DNA of 64,000 nt from Jeotgalibaca caeni (GCF_028863945.1 NZ_JARBEA010000003.1:17505-81504), one strand, 5' to 3'. Shown: positions 9,358 through 17,817, counted from the first letter of the stretch. Notes: a model not told the origin generated them from the letters alone. Program-made: numbers and translations.

Positions 9358-9460
9358 TCGTGCGTGAATCGTGCGTGAATCGTGCAAAAAAATCAAGAAA
9401 TAAATAAAGAATCCCTTTACAAAGGGCTCTTTTTAGAAAATAATCGTGCGTGAATCGTGC
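9358..9460 (+). promoter_or_regulatory. Leader with TCGTGCGTGAA direct repeats around a terminator
   Basis: The 11-base unit TCGTGCGTGAA occurs twice in tandem plus a partial TCGTGC at 9358-9385, and again once plus a partial at 9444-9460. Between the two groups is an intrinsic terminator (9407-9433). The arrangement lies directly upstream of the AlbA-domain/erm pair. It may be a set of operators or an attenuation leader; which one cannot be told from sequence. No leader peptide of the usual erm type was found here. Confidence 0.6.
9407..9433 (+). terminator. Terminator inside the AlbA/erm leader
   Basis: The hairpin ATCCCTTT / AAAGGGCT is followed by CTTTTT. It lies between the two groups of 11-base direct repeats and about 55 bases before the next start codon, so it could attenuate the AlbA/erm transcript. 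Confidence 0.75.
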
Positions 9461-9487
9461 TAAAATAGAAAAAATAGAGGTATATAG

Positions 9488-9889
9488 ATGGATAAAGAAA
9501 AATTATTAGAGTTAACCGAGGGAAAGAACGTTGAACTAAAAAAAGCAAAAAATAATGTTCCAGACTCATTCTGGGATACTTATTCTGCTTTCGCCAATAC
9601 TGATGGTGGTCTTGTGGTATTTGGAGTGGATGAGAAAAATAATGAAGTGACTGGAGTAGATGATCCTTATAAACTAAGAGATGATTTGTTTAACTTGCTT
9701 AATAACACTCAAAAAGTTAGCGCAAATATTATTGAAGATGAAGATGTTCGAATTATAAATCTAGAGGATGGCACAAATGTCATTTTCGTTCATATCCCAG
9801 AAGCACCATATAATTTAAAACCAATTTATCTAAAGAATAACCCCCGGTTAGCAATAGAAAGGGCTTATAATGAAAAGACAACAAATTAA
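9488..9889 (+). CDS. AlbA_2 (Schlafen-type) domain protein, shortened
   Basis: A 133-residue protein consisting of little more than one AlbA_2 domain, seen as LTEGKNVELKKAKN, FWDTYSAFANTDGGLVVFGV and the VHIPEAPYNLKPIYL strand. Members are usually 350-500 residues, with further domains after this one; here the frame ends just past the AlbA_2 domain while the erm gene begins 20 bases earlier. It is therefore probably truncated by the event that brought in erm, and it may now serve mainly as a translated leader for erm. AlbA_2 proteins are predicted nucleic-acid-binding regulators. Confidence 0.8.
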   Translation: MDKEKLLELTEGKNVELKKAKNNVPDSFWDTYSAFANTDGGLVVFGVDEKNNEVTGVDDPYKLRDDLFNLLNNTQKVSANIIEDEDVRIINLEDGTNVIFVHIPEAPYNLKPIYLKNNPRLAIERAYNEKTTN

Positions 9890-10601
9890 ATACACACAAA
9901 ATTTTATAACTGCTAAAGAAGACATTGAAGGCATATTATCCTTAACTAATATCTCACAGAATGATTTATTATATGAGATAGGATCTGGTAAAGGACATTT
10001 TACAAAAGAATTATGCAAAATTTGTAAGGAAGTAACTGCCATTGAAATTGATACAAAGATGTGTGAGGCAACTAGAAAAAGAGTTGGAAATCAAAATAAT
10101 CTTAACATTATTAATGAGAATGTTTTGTCCTATAATTTCCCTCATGACAAGGATTATAAAATATTTGGAAATATACCTTACAACATCAGTACCGATCTTG
10201 TAAAAAAGATTGCTTACGAAACCTCGGCAAGCGACAGTTTTTTAATTGTAGAAGAAGGCTTTGCAAAAAGATTATTAGATATGAATCGAGCTTTGGCATT
10301 AATCCTTAGAAAAGATTTAGAAATATCAATCGTAAAAAATATTCCGAGAACAATATTTCATCCTAGACCTAGTGTTGACTCTTCACTAATTAGAATGAAA
10401 AGACTCAATAATTATATGACATCAAGAGATAGACAAATCTATGAGGATTTTGTGTATAGCTGGGTGAATAAAGATTATCGAAAATTATTTACTAAAAACC
10501 AAATTCGAAGAGTTAAACAAAATGTAAAGATTAATGATTTTAGTCAGGTCACATTGGAACAATTTGATAGTATATTTGAGAGTTATCAATTGTTTAATTA
10601 A
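9870..10601 (+). CDS. erm: Erm-type 23S rRNA (adenine-N6) methyltransferase
   Basis: A 243-residue rRNA methylase that would dimethylate A2058 of 23S rRNA and confer macrolide-lincosamide-streptogramin B resistance. The SAM-binding motif YEIGSGKGHFTKEL, the catalytic NIPYNIST and the late FHPRPSVDSSLI are all intact, and length is normal for the family. From memory it is closer to the Erm(A)/(C)/(G) branch than to Erm(B), but with many differences, so the class is left open. GAAAGGGC lies just upstream of its ATG. It overlaps the AlbA-domain gene by 20 bases and lacks the usual short stalling leader peptide, so it is probably expressed by coupling. Confidence 0.93.
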   Translation: MKRQQIKYTQNFITAKEDIEGILSLTNISQNDLLYEIGSGKGHFTKELCKICKEVTAIEIDTKMCEATRKRVGNQNNLNIINENVLSYNFPHDKDYKIFGNIPYNISTDLVKKIAYETSASDSFLIVEEGFAKRLLDMNRALALILRKDLEISIVKNIPRTIFHPRPSVDSSLIRMKRLNNYMTSRDRQIYEDFVYSWVNKDYRKLFTKNQIRRVKQNVKINDFSQVTLEQFDSIFESYQLFN

Positions 10602-11044
10602 ATTTATAGATTATGATTCTTAAGTTTTATTCCTAATGTTGGCTAGACTATTGATATGTAGACAAACATAAATTCAGGCGGATTGCACAATGAGCAATTT
10701 TTAAGACATATTGATGAAAAGAGTGATGTATATTTGAAAAGCTCTACTAATACTAATATGAGCTGGATATAATCTTTTTGAAAGATTGATTGAAGAATTA
10801 GTTAAACATTAATCTTAACGAAAAATAGGAGAGACATGGAGCTATGCAGTGATTATGCATAGCCTTTGTCCCTCTTTAGTATTATTTTAAAGAAAATTTG
10901 TGTCATGTGTCGTATATAAATATTTACTTTGAAGGCACTTTTCAATAAAATTTGAGTGATAACAAGAAAACTTTGTGCAGATGACTTACCAGAAGAAGTA
11001 ATTTCTTGTAAGGTTCTGTCTAGTCGATATGGAGGAGAAAAAGC
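10602..11044 (+). other. 443-base stretch without a supported gene
   Basis: No convincing gene was found. A 35-codon open stretch at 10665-10772 (starting NINSGGLHNEQFL) has no start or recognisable family and may be a remnant. The hairpin at 10827-10878 copies the terminator that follows the recombinase operon. The remainder is AT-rich, with a GGAGGAG site at 11032-11038 that belongs to the next gene. Confidence 0.6.
10827..10878 (+). terminator. Second copy of the recombinase-type terminator
   Basis: The hairpin GGAGAGACA..GCTATGCA / TATGCATAGC..TGTCCCTC is followed by TTT. It matches the terminator at 9192-9244 over nearly its full length, including loop bases, so the AlbA-erm segment is flanked by two related copies. 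Confidence 0.75.
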
Positions 11045-11572
11045 ATGAATTTAACAACAGAAAGAATGACCTTGAGAACTTTTAAATCACAAGATTTAAG
11101 AGATCTATTAGATTTTTATCAAGATGAAGAGGTTTGTAAATACTTGTTACATGAGCCATGGGATGATAGTACTTCTACTGAGTTATTAAATGAGAAAATA
11201 AATAATAATGAGCTTTCTGAAGCGAAGTTGTTGAACATAGCTTGTGTGTTAGAGGAGAAAGTTATCGGGGATATTTCTGTTTGGTACACCGATATGAAAG
11301 AAACGGTAGAAATTGGCTATGTTTTTAATCCTAAGTATTCTGGACGTGGATATGCAAGTGAAGCGGTAACGAGAGTGATTGGCTATTTATTTTCAGAACA
11401 TAATGTTCATCGTATCCAGGCGGTGCTAGATGCAAGAAATTTTGCCTCAGCGAAATTATGTCAAAGAGTAGGTATGCGACAAGAGGCACACTTTATCCAA
11501 GATTATTGGAGTAAAGGCGAATGGACGGATAGTTACGTCTATGCAATTTTGGCATCTGAGCATGTAATCTAA
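11045..11572 (+). CDS. GNAT acetyltransferase (RimJ/RimL-like)
   Basis: A 175-residue GNAT-fold N-acetyltransferase. It opens LTTERMTLRTFKSQDL, has the acetyl-CoA pocket in GYVFNPKYSGRGYASEAV and the NFASAKLCQRVGMR block, all typical of the RimJ/RimL group. Substrate could be a ribosomal protein N-terminus, a small amine or an antibiotic; the sequence does not decide. GGAGGAG precedes the start. It stands alone among resistance genes, so a cargo role is possible. Confidence 0.85.
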   Translation: MNLTTERMTLRTFKSQDLRDLLDFYQDEEVCKYLLHEPWDDSTSTELLNEKINNNELSEAKLLNIACVLEEKVIGDISVWYTDMKETVEIGYVFNPKYSGRGYASEAVTRVIGYLFSEHNVHRIQAVLDARNFASAKLCQRVGMRQEAHFIQDYWSKGEWTDSYVYAILASEHVI

Positions 11573-11702
11573 TTACCATCCAAACCACACTTCCAACATA
11601 CTATTATCAATTAATACGTTAACCACCATACATGTTGAGTGTGTAGTATTGATGTCCAGGGTTGAGAAGTAAGAGTGTAAAAGGTTAGTAAATAAGCACT
11701 TT

Positions 11703-11752
11703 CCGTGATTTGAGATCTGGCTCTAAGCCGGAAGGATAATCACGGTTTTTTA
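11703..11752 (+). terminator. Intrinsic terminator
   Basis: The inverted repeat CCGTGATT ... AATCACGG with an inner GGCT/AGCC stem is followed by six T. It lies downstream of the acetyltransferase, in a 280-base stretch that otherwise shows nothing recognisable. Confidence 0.8.
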
Positions 11753-11870
11753 TTTGAGGGAAATTATCCAAGAATAGAAAAGCGTAAGATTGAGTGGATA
11801 GATTAACTTTTGGGCTTGTGAGTTGATAGGATTGCTGACAAAAATATAGTGAGTGGATAGGATTATTGTC

Positions 11871-12092
11871 AAGGGTTTCTGTAAGTCGGCCAAAATTGAA
11901 GAAATCAGAGAGCATGAATATGTCCTAACCCCAGGAAGATATGTAGGAATAGAAGTTGTAGAAGATAATGTAATTCCATTCGATGAAAAGATGGAGAATA
12001 TGACAGCTGAGCTGGCTGAACTCTTTGCTAAATCACGACACCTTGAAGATGAGATCAGAAAGAATCTTGGGGGTATTAGGTATGAGTTTTAG
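11871..12092 (+). pseudogene. hsdM: C-terminal remnant of type I restriction HsdM
   Basis: About 73 residues remain of a type I methyltransferase subunit: GFCKSAKIEEIREHEYVLTP and the following GRYVG, then KMENMTAELAELFAKS. These are the conserved last residues of HsdM; the SAM-binding and NPPY parts are missing. The upstream junction is at about base 11870. The stop overlaps the following hsdS start as in intact systems, showing that the piece was lifted from a working operon. Confidence 0.85.
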
Positions 12093-12513
12093 GGAGTGGA
12101 GTGAAGTGAAATTAGAAGAAATTAATGATATTGAAATGGGCCAATCTCCAAAATCAGAACTTTACAACCAAACAGGAGAAGGCTTACCGTTTCTGCAAGG
12201 CAACAGAACATTTGGAGATAAATATCCATACTTTGATACTTATTACACAGAAAATAAAAAAAAGCAAACACAAACGATGTAATTATGAGCGTTAGAGCTC
12301 CCTGTTGGTGATTTAAATATTTCCCAGACAAAAATAAGCCTCGGTAGAGGGGTTTGCGCAATGAGACTGAAAGGTGAACAGAATAATAACCATCTGTTTT
12401 ATCTGATGAAACACAATATTAAAGAGATGATAAATCAGGAAAGTGGAACAGTTTTTGGGTCAGTATATAAAAAAGATATATTGGGTTTAGAAGCAAAATT
12501 ACCAATATACCAC
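12082..12513 (+). pseudogene. hsdS: HsdS specificity subunit fragment, frameshifted
   Basis: It begins MSFREWSEVKLEEI and MGQSPKSE, the standard HsdS N-terminus, and reaches LEAKLP, the end of the first target-recognition domain. Two frame changes break it: one in the A-rich run near 12262-12265 and one near 12298-12304, where the VRAP and PVGDLNISQTKISLGRG parts are in different frames. The second target-recognition domain is gone and the sequence runs directly into a recombinase tail. It cannot make a working subunit. Confidence 0.85.
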
Positions 12514-12555
12514 TTCGTCATAGCCTTCAAATCAGGTTTCGAAATGGAAGTATGA
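12514..12555 (+). pseudogene. Terminal remnant of a serine recombinase gene
   Basis: The last 14 codons, reading FVIAFKSGFEMEV then stop, match the terminal strand of large serine recombinases (compare FVISFKSGIEIEI at 18050-18091). They are fused in frame to the broken hsdS gene, marking an old recombination joint. Confidence 0.65.
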
Positions 12556-12646
12556 GATGCAATTGATTATTTTTGTATTGAACATATCGTTTTGTTGTGT
12601 TATTCTACAGCTTGATATAAATAAAGATGTAGGAGGAACCGAAACT

Positions 12647-12673
12647 ATGACAGCATCAATACGTTTAAAATAA
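12647..12673 (+). CDS. mef leader peptide MTASIRLK
   Basis: Eight codons preceded by AGGAGGAACC. The known leader of mef(E)/mel operons is MTASMRLR; here it reads MTASIRLK. The last three residues keep the charged-X-charged pattern that is known to stall ribosomes with macrolide bound. Stalling here would favour an RNA fold that lets transcription pass the terminator before mef. Confidence 0.85.
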   Translation: MTASIRLK

Positions 12674-12682
12674 GCTGGCAAT

Positions 12683-12719
12683 AAAAAAGGCAGAATCTAT
12701 CCCAATGATAGGCTTTTTT
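12683..12719 (+). terminator. First hairpin in the mef leader
   Basis: CTATC/GATAG stem extended by AAAAAAG/CTTTTTT, directly after the leader peptide. It has the form of an intrinsic terminator or an early element of the attenuation switch. Confidence 0.65.
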
Positions 12720-12835
12720 GTTGTGCTTATTTATACGATATTGAGCATTCATTAGTTAAGGTGAGGATGTAGGTTATTTAACTATACCTTTATTTAACGA
12801 TGTCTTTAATATGAATGTTTCCAGATTGTATGTAT

Positions 12836-12878
12836 GCAGACCAAAAGCCACATTGTGGATTTTGGCCTGCATTTTTTA
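12836..12878 (+). terminator. Attenuator terminator upstream of mef
   Basis: The strong hairpin GCAGACCAAAAGCCACA / GTGGATTTTGGCCTGC is followed by six T and ends about 60 bases before mef. By analogy with the described mef/mel leader it is the likely transcription attenuator relieved by macrolides. Confidence 0.75.
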
Positions 12879-12939
12879 TTGCCTAGAATACTATTTAAAA
12901 TAGAAATTTAAGCAAAATAATATGCAGGAGATAATAGAA

Positions 12940-14157
12940 ATGGAAAAATATATAAATTGGAAACTTAAGTTTTATACTATATGGGCAGGGCAGGCGGTAT
13001 CGTTAATCACTAGTGCGATCCTACAAATGGCGATAATTTTTTACCTTACAGAAAAAACAGGATCTGCAATGGTCTTGTCTATGACTTCACTAGTAGGGTT
13101 TTTACCCTATGCGGTCTTTGGACCAGCCATTGGTGTATTAGTTGATCGTCATGATAGGAAGAAGATAATGATTGGGGCTGATTTAATTATAGCAACAGCT
13201 GGCGCAGTACTCGCTATTGTTGCGTTGTATACGGAGTTATCTGTATGGATCGTTATGGTAGTATTGTTTATCCGTAGCATTGGAACGGCTTTTCATTCTC
13301 CGGCACTCAATGCGGTTACGCCGCTTTTAGTACCAGAAGAACAGCTTACGAAATGTGCAGGTTATAGTCAGTCTGTGCAGTCGATAAGCTATATTATTAG
13401 TCCGGCGGCGGCAGCATTGTTATATTCCGCTTGGAAATTAAATGCAATTATTGCGATCGATGTATTGGGCGCTGTGATTGCATCTATTACGGTAGCAAGT
13501 GTAAGTATTCCTAAGCTGGGTGATCAAGTACAACGTTTGAAACCAAATTTCTTAAGAGAAATGAAAGAAGGAATTGTCGCATTGAGACAAAACAAAGGCT
13601 TATTTGCCTTATTACTCTTAGGAACGCTATATACGCTTGTGTATATGCCAATTAATGCACTATTTCCTTTAATTAGTATGGAATACTTTAATGGAACACC
13701 TGTGCATATTTCCATTACCGAAATCGCTTTTGCATCTGGAATGCTAGTAGGCGGTCTACTATTAGGAAGATTGGGGAAATTTGAAAAGCGTATATTACTA
13801 ATAACAGGTTCATTCTTTATAATGGGAGCCAGTTTAGCTGTTTCAGGATTACTTCCTCCAAGTAGATTTGTTATATTTGTAGCTTGCTGTGCAGTAATGG
13901 GGCTTTCAGTGCCATTTTATAGCGGTGTGCAAACAGCTCTTTTTCAGGAGAAGATTAAGCCTGAATATTTAGGACGTGTATTTTCTCTGACCGGAAGTAT
14001 GATGTCATTTGCTATGCCAATTGGATTAATTCTTTCTGGATTCTTTGCTGATAGAGTTGGTGTAAATCATTGGTTTTTACTATCAGGTATTTTAATTATT
14101 GGCATTGCTATAGTTTGTCCAATGATAACAGAGATTAGAGAATTAGATTTAAAATAA
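12940..14157 (+). CDS. mef(A): Macrolide efflux MFS pump, Mef(A) family
   Basis: A 405-residue, 12-helix major facilitator pump, the exact length of Mef(A)/Mef(E). The start EKYINWKLKFYTIWAGQAVSL, the GVLVDRHDRKK loop between helices 2 and 3 and the C-terminal FFADRVGVNHWF match the family closely; scattered substitutions suggest a variant of the group. It exports 14- and 15-membered macrolides and works together with the MsrD protein encoded downstream. ATG 12940 is chosen because of the preceding GGAG and the family N-terminus. Expression is probably macrolide-inducible through the leader upstream. Confidence 0.94.
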   Translation: MEKYINWKLKFYTIWAGQAVSLITSAILQMAIIFYLTEKTGSAMVLSMTSLVGFLPYAVFGPAIGVLVDRHDRKKIMIGADLIIATAGAVLAIVALYTELSVWIVMVVLFIRSIGTAFHSPALNAVTPLLVPEEQLTKCAGYSQSVQSISYIISPAAAALLYSAWKLNAIIAIDVLGAVIASITVASVSIPKLGDQVQRLKPNFLREMKEGIVALRQNKGLFALLLLGTLYTLVYMPINALFPLISMEYFNGTPVHISITEIAFASGMLVGGLLLGRLGKFEKRILLITGSFFIMGASLAVSGLLPPSRFVIFVACCAVMGLSVPFYSGVQTALFQEKIKPEYLGRVFSLTGSMMSFAMPIGLILSGFFADRVGVNHWFLLSGILIIGIAIVCPMITEIRELDLK

Positions 14158-14178
14158 AATAATAATGGAGGGATACTT

Positions 14179-14199
14179 ATGTATCTTATTTTCATGTAA
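14179..14199 (+). CDS. msr(D) leader peptide MYLIFM
   Basis: Six codons reading MYLIFM and stop, preceded by GGAGGG. This is identical to the described MsrD leader peptide, on which ribosomes stall in the presence of macrolides. It lies between mef and msr(D). Confidence 0.88.
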   Translation: MYLIFM

Positions 14200-14215
14200 T
14201 TCTTCCTGCTAAAAT

Positions 14216-14233
14216 CGCAGGGTTTTCCCTGCG
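14216..14233 (+). promoter_or_regulatory. Hairpin between msr(D) leader and msr(D)
   Basis: The perfect 7-bp stem CGCAGGG/CCCTGCG with a TTTT loop sits 17 bases after the leader peptide. It has no strong T run and probably takes part in the regulatory switch. Confidence 0.65.
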
Positions 14234-14277
14234 TACAAGCAAATGAAAGCATGCGATTATAGACAGGAGGAAATGTT

Positions 14278-15741
14278 ATGGAATTAATATTAAAAGCAAA
14301 AGACATTCGTGTGGAATTCACAGGGCGAGATGTTTTGGATATAGATGAATTAGAAATATATGATTATGACCGTATTGGTTTAGTAGGAGCAAATGGCGTA
14401 GGGAAAAGCACTTTACTCAAGGTGCTTTTAGGGGAACTAACCCCAGCAGGATGTAAAATTAATCGTCCAGGTGAACTTGCCTATATTCCTCAGTTGAACG
14501 AGGTAAGTTTGCAGGAGGAAAAAGATTTTGCGCTTGTAGGTAAGCTCGGTGTTGAGCAATTAGATATACAGACTATGAGCGATGGTGAAGAAACAAGACT
14601 TAAAATAGCACAGGCTTTATCAGCACAGATGCATGGTATTTTAGCGGATGAACCTACCAGTCATTTAGATCGTGAAGGAATTGATTTTCTAATTGGACAG
14701 CTAAAATATTTTACAGGTGCATTGTTAGTTATTAGCCATGACCGCTATTTTCTTGATGAAATAGTAGATAAAATATGGGAACTGAAAGATGGCAAAATCA
14801 ACGAGTATTGGGGAAACTATTCTGATTATCTTCGTCAGAAAGAGGAAGAACGCAAGAGCCAAGGTGCACAATACGAACAATTTATTGCAGAACGTGCCCG
14901 ATTGGAAAGGGCTGCGGAGGAAAAGCGAAAACAGGCTCGTAAAATAGAACAGAAGGCAAAAGGTTCTTCAAAGAAAAAAAGTACTGAAGGCGTAGGGCGT
15001 TTAGCTCATCAAAAATCAATAGGAAGTAAGGGGAAAAAGTTGCATAATGCCGCTAAATCCCTAGAGCACAGGATTGCAGCCTTAGGAAATGTAGAAGCTC
15101 CGGAAGACATTCGCAGAATTCGTTTCAGGCAAAGTAAAGCATTGGAGCTTCATAATCCATACCCTATAGTCGGTACGGAAATTAATAAAATCTTTGGGGA
15201 TAAGGCACTGTTTAAAAATGCATCTTTTCAAATTCCTCTAGGAGCAAAAGTAGCGCTAACTGGAGGTAATGGAACAGGAAAAACAACCTTAATCCAAATG
15301 ATCTTAAATCATGAAGATGGAATTTCTATTTCACCTAAGGCCAAAATAGGATACTTTGCACAAAATGGTTACAAATACAACAGTAATCAAAAAGTCTTGG
15401 AATTCATGCAGGAGGATTGTGATTACAATGTTTCGGAAATTCGTTCTGTGTTAGCATCAATGGGAATTAAACAAAACGACATAGGAAAAAGCTTAGTTGT
15501 TTTAAGTGGTGGTGAAATCATGAAATTATTGCTAGCTAAAATGCTTATGGGTAGATATAACATCTTACTAATGGATGAACCCAGCAACTTCCTTGACATA
15601 CCAAGCTTAGAGGCTTTGGAAAGATTAATGAAGGAGTATGCTGGAACTATAGTGTTTATCACCCATGACAAACGGCTACTTGATAATGTGGCTAATGTGA
15701 TTTATGAAATCAAAGATAAGAAATTAAACTTAGTCCGATAA
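14278..15741 (+). CDS. msr(D): ABC-F ribosomal protection protein Msr(D)
   Basis: A 487-residue ABC-F protein, the normal length of MsrD (Mel). There are two ATP-binding domains: Walker [12 protein letters not shown] and [11 protein letters not shown], signatures MSDGEE and LSGGE, and Walker [12 protein letters not shown] and [12 protein letters not shown]. The charged linker between them (about residues 190-270) is the antibiotic-resistance domain that reaches into the ribosome. No membrane segments. It displaces macrolides and related drugs from the ribosome. It is preceded by AGGAGG and forms one unit with mef. Confidence 0.96.
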   Translation: MELILKAKDIRVEFTGRDVLDIDELEIYDYDRIGLVGANGVGKSTLLKVLLGELTPAGCKINRPGELAYIPQLNEVSLQEEKDFALVGKLGVEQLDIQTMSDGEETRLKIAQALSAQMHGILADEPTSHLDREGIDFLIGQLKYFTGALLVISHDRYFLDEIVDKIWELKDGKINEYWGNYSDYLRQKEEERKSQGAQYEQFIAERARLERAAEEKRKQARKIEQKAKGSSKKKSTEGVGRLAHQKSIGSKGKKLHNAAKSLEHRIAALGNVEAPEDIRRIRFRQSKALELHNPYPIVGTEINKIFGDKALFKNASFQIPLGAKVALTGGNGTGKTTLIQMILNHEDGISISPKAKIGYFAQNGYKYNSNQKVLEFMQEDCDYNVSEIRSVLASMGIKQNDIGKSLVVLSGGEIMKLLLAKMLMGRYNILLMDEPSNFLDIPSLEALERLMKEYAGTIVFITHDKRLLDNVANVIYEIKDKKLNLVR

Positions 15742-15825
15742 TTATTTTGCTTTTCTTATTTGACAGATCGTAAGTAGGGCAGAGAAAAAGATTATGGATT
15801 TTATCTAAGCGCTAAGTAGTTTAGA

Positions 15826-16183
15826 TCACTCCGCTTTGAAGAAAGGATTAACTGAATTTTTTATGTTTGAGGCAGGTTTCTCTTTAATGTTTGCTGAGAA
15901 CAATATAGATAAAGACGATGTATCCTATGTTTGCGGGCATTGCTTTCGAAGCATATCTTCCCTTAATCAAGTCTTATTTGCAGTAAATAAAGAATATTGT
16001 ATAAATGAAAAAAAGGCTGTTAAGATGATCGAGGATTTTAAGATCAAGCCAAGCGATTACAAGGAAAGGGTCGATAAGGTTATTTCCTTAATATCAACTA
16101 ATGTAGATTGTACAAGAAAAGGAATAGAGATTCTTCAAAGACTAGTAAATGAGGTTGAATACCTGAAAGGAGCCCATATTTAA
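15826..16183 (+). pseudogene. C-terminal part of a nucleotidyltransferase
   Basis: About 118 residues resemble the C-terminal half of the nucleotidyltransferase at 20581-21435: ALKKGLTEFFMFEAGFSLMF here against ALKKSLINFFLFEAEFSLMF there, then LNQVLFA and YCINEKKA. The N-terminal half with the GGSRARGT catalytic motif is missing and stops lie upstream, so it cannot be active. The two copies differ widely, so they came from different sources. Its stop overlaps the start of vat (TAATG). Confidence 0.85.
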
Positions 16184-16824
16184 TGACGGGGCCAGATAAG
16201 AAAAAGCTTTATCCGAATGAAAATATAAAGACGGTTTGCTATATAAGTAATCTACCTAAAAGACCAAATGTTGAGATTGGTGAATACACTTATTACAGCG
16301 ACGATAATAAATCTCCTGAGAAATTTTATGATAATATAGAGCACCACTACGAATTTCTTGGAGATAAACTCATTATAGGCAAGTTCTGTGCAATTGCAGC
16401 GGGTGTTAAGTTTATCATGAATGGTGCAAATCATAGAATGGATGGAATTACAACCTATCCCTTTAATATCTTTGGCTGTGGATGGGAAAAAGTGACTCCT
16501 ACAATAGAACAACTTCCTTTTAAGGGTGACACAGTGATTGGCAATGATGTGTGGATAGGTCAAAATGTAACCATAATGCCAGGTGTTAAAATTGGAGATG
16601 GTGCGATTATTGCTGCTAACTCAACAGTAGTAAAAAGTGTTGAACCCTATTCAATATATGGTGGGAATCCAGCTAAGTTTATCAAAAAACGCTTTAGTGA
16701 CAAAAAGATTGAATTCTTGCTAAAGCTTCAATGGTGGAATTGGAGCGAAGAGGAAATATTTAATAATCTTGAAATGTTAACATCCGAAGCAGGGTTAGAG
16801 CAATTAATGAATAAACAAATGTAA
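16183..16824 (+). CDS. vat: Streptogramin A O-acetyltransferase (Vat family)
   Basis: A 213-residue left-handed beta-helix xenobiotic acetyltransferase. The block MNGANHRMDG holds the catalytic histidine, and TVIGNDVWIGQNVTIMPGVKIGDGAIIAANS is the hexapeptide-repeat coil; GGNPAKFIKKRF follows. These are hallmarks of the Vat enzymes that acetylate virginiamycin M and dalfopristin. The start PDKKKLYPNE and the TYYSD block are closest in memory to Vat(B)-type enzymes but clearly different, so no letter is given. Start ATG 16183 overlaps the preceding frame. Confidence 0.92.
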   Translation: MTGPDKKKLYPNENIKTVCYISNLPKRPNVEIGEYTYYSDDNKSPEKFYDNIEHHYEFLGDKLIIGKFCAIAAGVKFIMNGANHRMDGITTYPFNIFGCGWEKVTPTIEQLPFKGDTVIGNDVWIGQNVTIMPGVKIGDGAIIAANSTVVKSVEPYSIYGGNPAKFIKKRFSDKKIEFLLKLQWWNWSEEEIFNNLEMLTSEAGLEQLMNKQM

Positions 16825-16928
16825 ACTAAAGGGTTTCCCGAATAAGGTGAGTCGACTACATTGTGCACAGATTGTCGGATGGGTAAATGCATCCTTTGAT
16901 AATATTGATGATGAAAGGAGGTTGTTTG

Positions 16929-17807
16929 ATGGATTCTTTAAGAAGTATGAATAATGCATTGGCATATATTGAAGAGCAGTTAACAGAGGAAATTGATTAT
17001 AGTGAAGTATCTAAAATCGCTTATTGTTCAGAGTATCATTTCAAGCGGATGTTTTCTTTTTTAGCAGGCATAAGTTTATCAGAATATATTCGGAGAAGAA
17101 GACTGACGTTGGCTGCACTTGATCTGAAAGATAGGGATTTGAGAATAATTGATGTAGCCGTCAAATATGGCTATAATTCGGCTGATTCATTTTCCCGTGC
17201 TTTTCATTCCCTGCATGGCATTCTCCCTTCTGAGGCAAGGAGTGAGAATACACAATTAAAAGCTTATCCTCGAATGTCCTTTCAATTATCAATTAAAGGA
17301 GGATGCGAAATGAACTATCGTATTGTTGAGAAAGGACCCTTTAAGTTAGTAGGATTTAAGAAGAGAGTTCCAATTATTTTTAAAGGTGTCAATCCAGAGA
17401 TTGCAAAAATGACTGAACTTTTAACCACGGATGTTATTAAACAATTAAAAGCAATTTCAAATGTAGAACCAACAGGTATTATTAGTGCTTCCACTAATTT
17501 CTCGGAAGGGAGAATGGAAGAAAGAGGAGAACTAGATCATTACATCGGTGTAGCAACTTCAAGTGATGAAACAGCAGAATTTGATGTATTAAAAATTGAT
17601 GCTAGTACTTGGGCTGTATTTGAATCGATTGGACCATTCCCGGAAACACTTCAAAATGTGTGGGGTAGGATATATTCAGAGTGGTTTCCATCATCAGGAT
17701 ACGAGGCGGTTGAAGGTCCTGAAATTTTATGGAGTGAGAGTCCAGACACTGGGAATCCTAAGTATAGAAGCGAAATTTGGATTCCAGTAAAGAAAAAAGA
17801 CTATTAA
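16929..17807 (+). CDS. AraC regulator with GyrI-like effector domain
   Basis: A 292-residue transcription factor. Residues 1-105 are an AraC/XylS double helix-turn-helix ([44 protein letters not shown]). Residues about 135-290 form a GyrI-like/BmrR effector-binding domain, a fold that binds small hydrophobic compounds. The start at ATG 16929 is supported by GGAGG. It follows vat by about 100 bases in the same direction and could respond to a drug, but no target site was identified. Confidence 0.9.
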   Translation: MDSLRSMNNALAYIEEQLTEEIDYSEVSKIAYCSEYHFKRMFSFLAGISLSEYIRRRRLTLAALDLKDRDLRIIDVAVKYGYNSADSFSRAFHSLHGILPSEARSENTQLKAYPRMSFQLSIKGGCEMNYRIVEKGPFKLVGFKKRVPIIFKGVNPEIAKMTELLTTDVIKQLKAISNVEPTGIISASTNFSEGRMEERGELDHYIGVATSSDETAEFDVLKIDASTWAVFESIGPFPETLQNVWGRIYSEWFPSSGYEAVEGPEILWSESPDTGNPKYRSEIWIPVKKKDY

Positions 17808-17817
17808 TTACATCAAT

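Noticed and set aside
12361..12555. Open frame starting MRLKGEQ taken as a separate small gene
   Set aside because: The sequence is the continuation of the broken hsdS gene fused to a recombinase tail; the ATG is internal.
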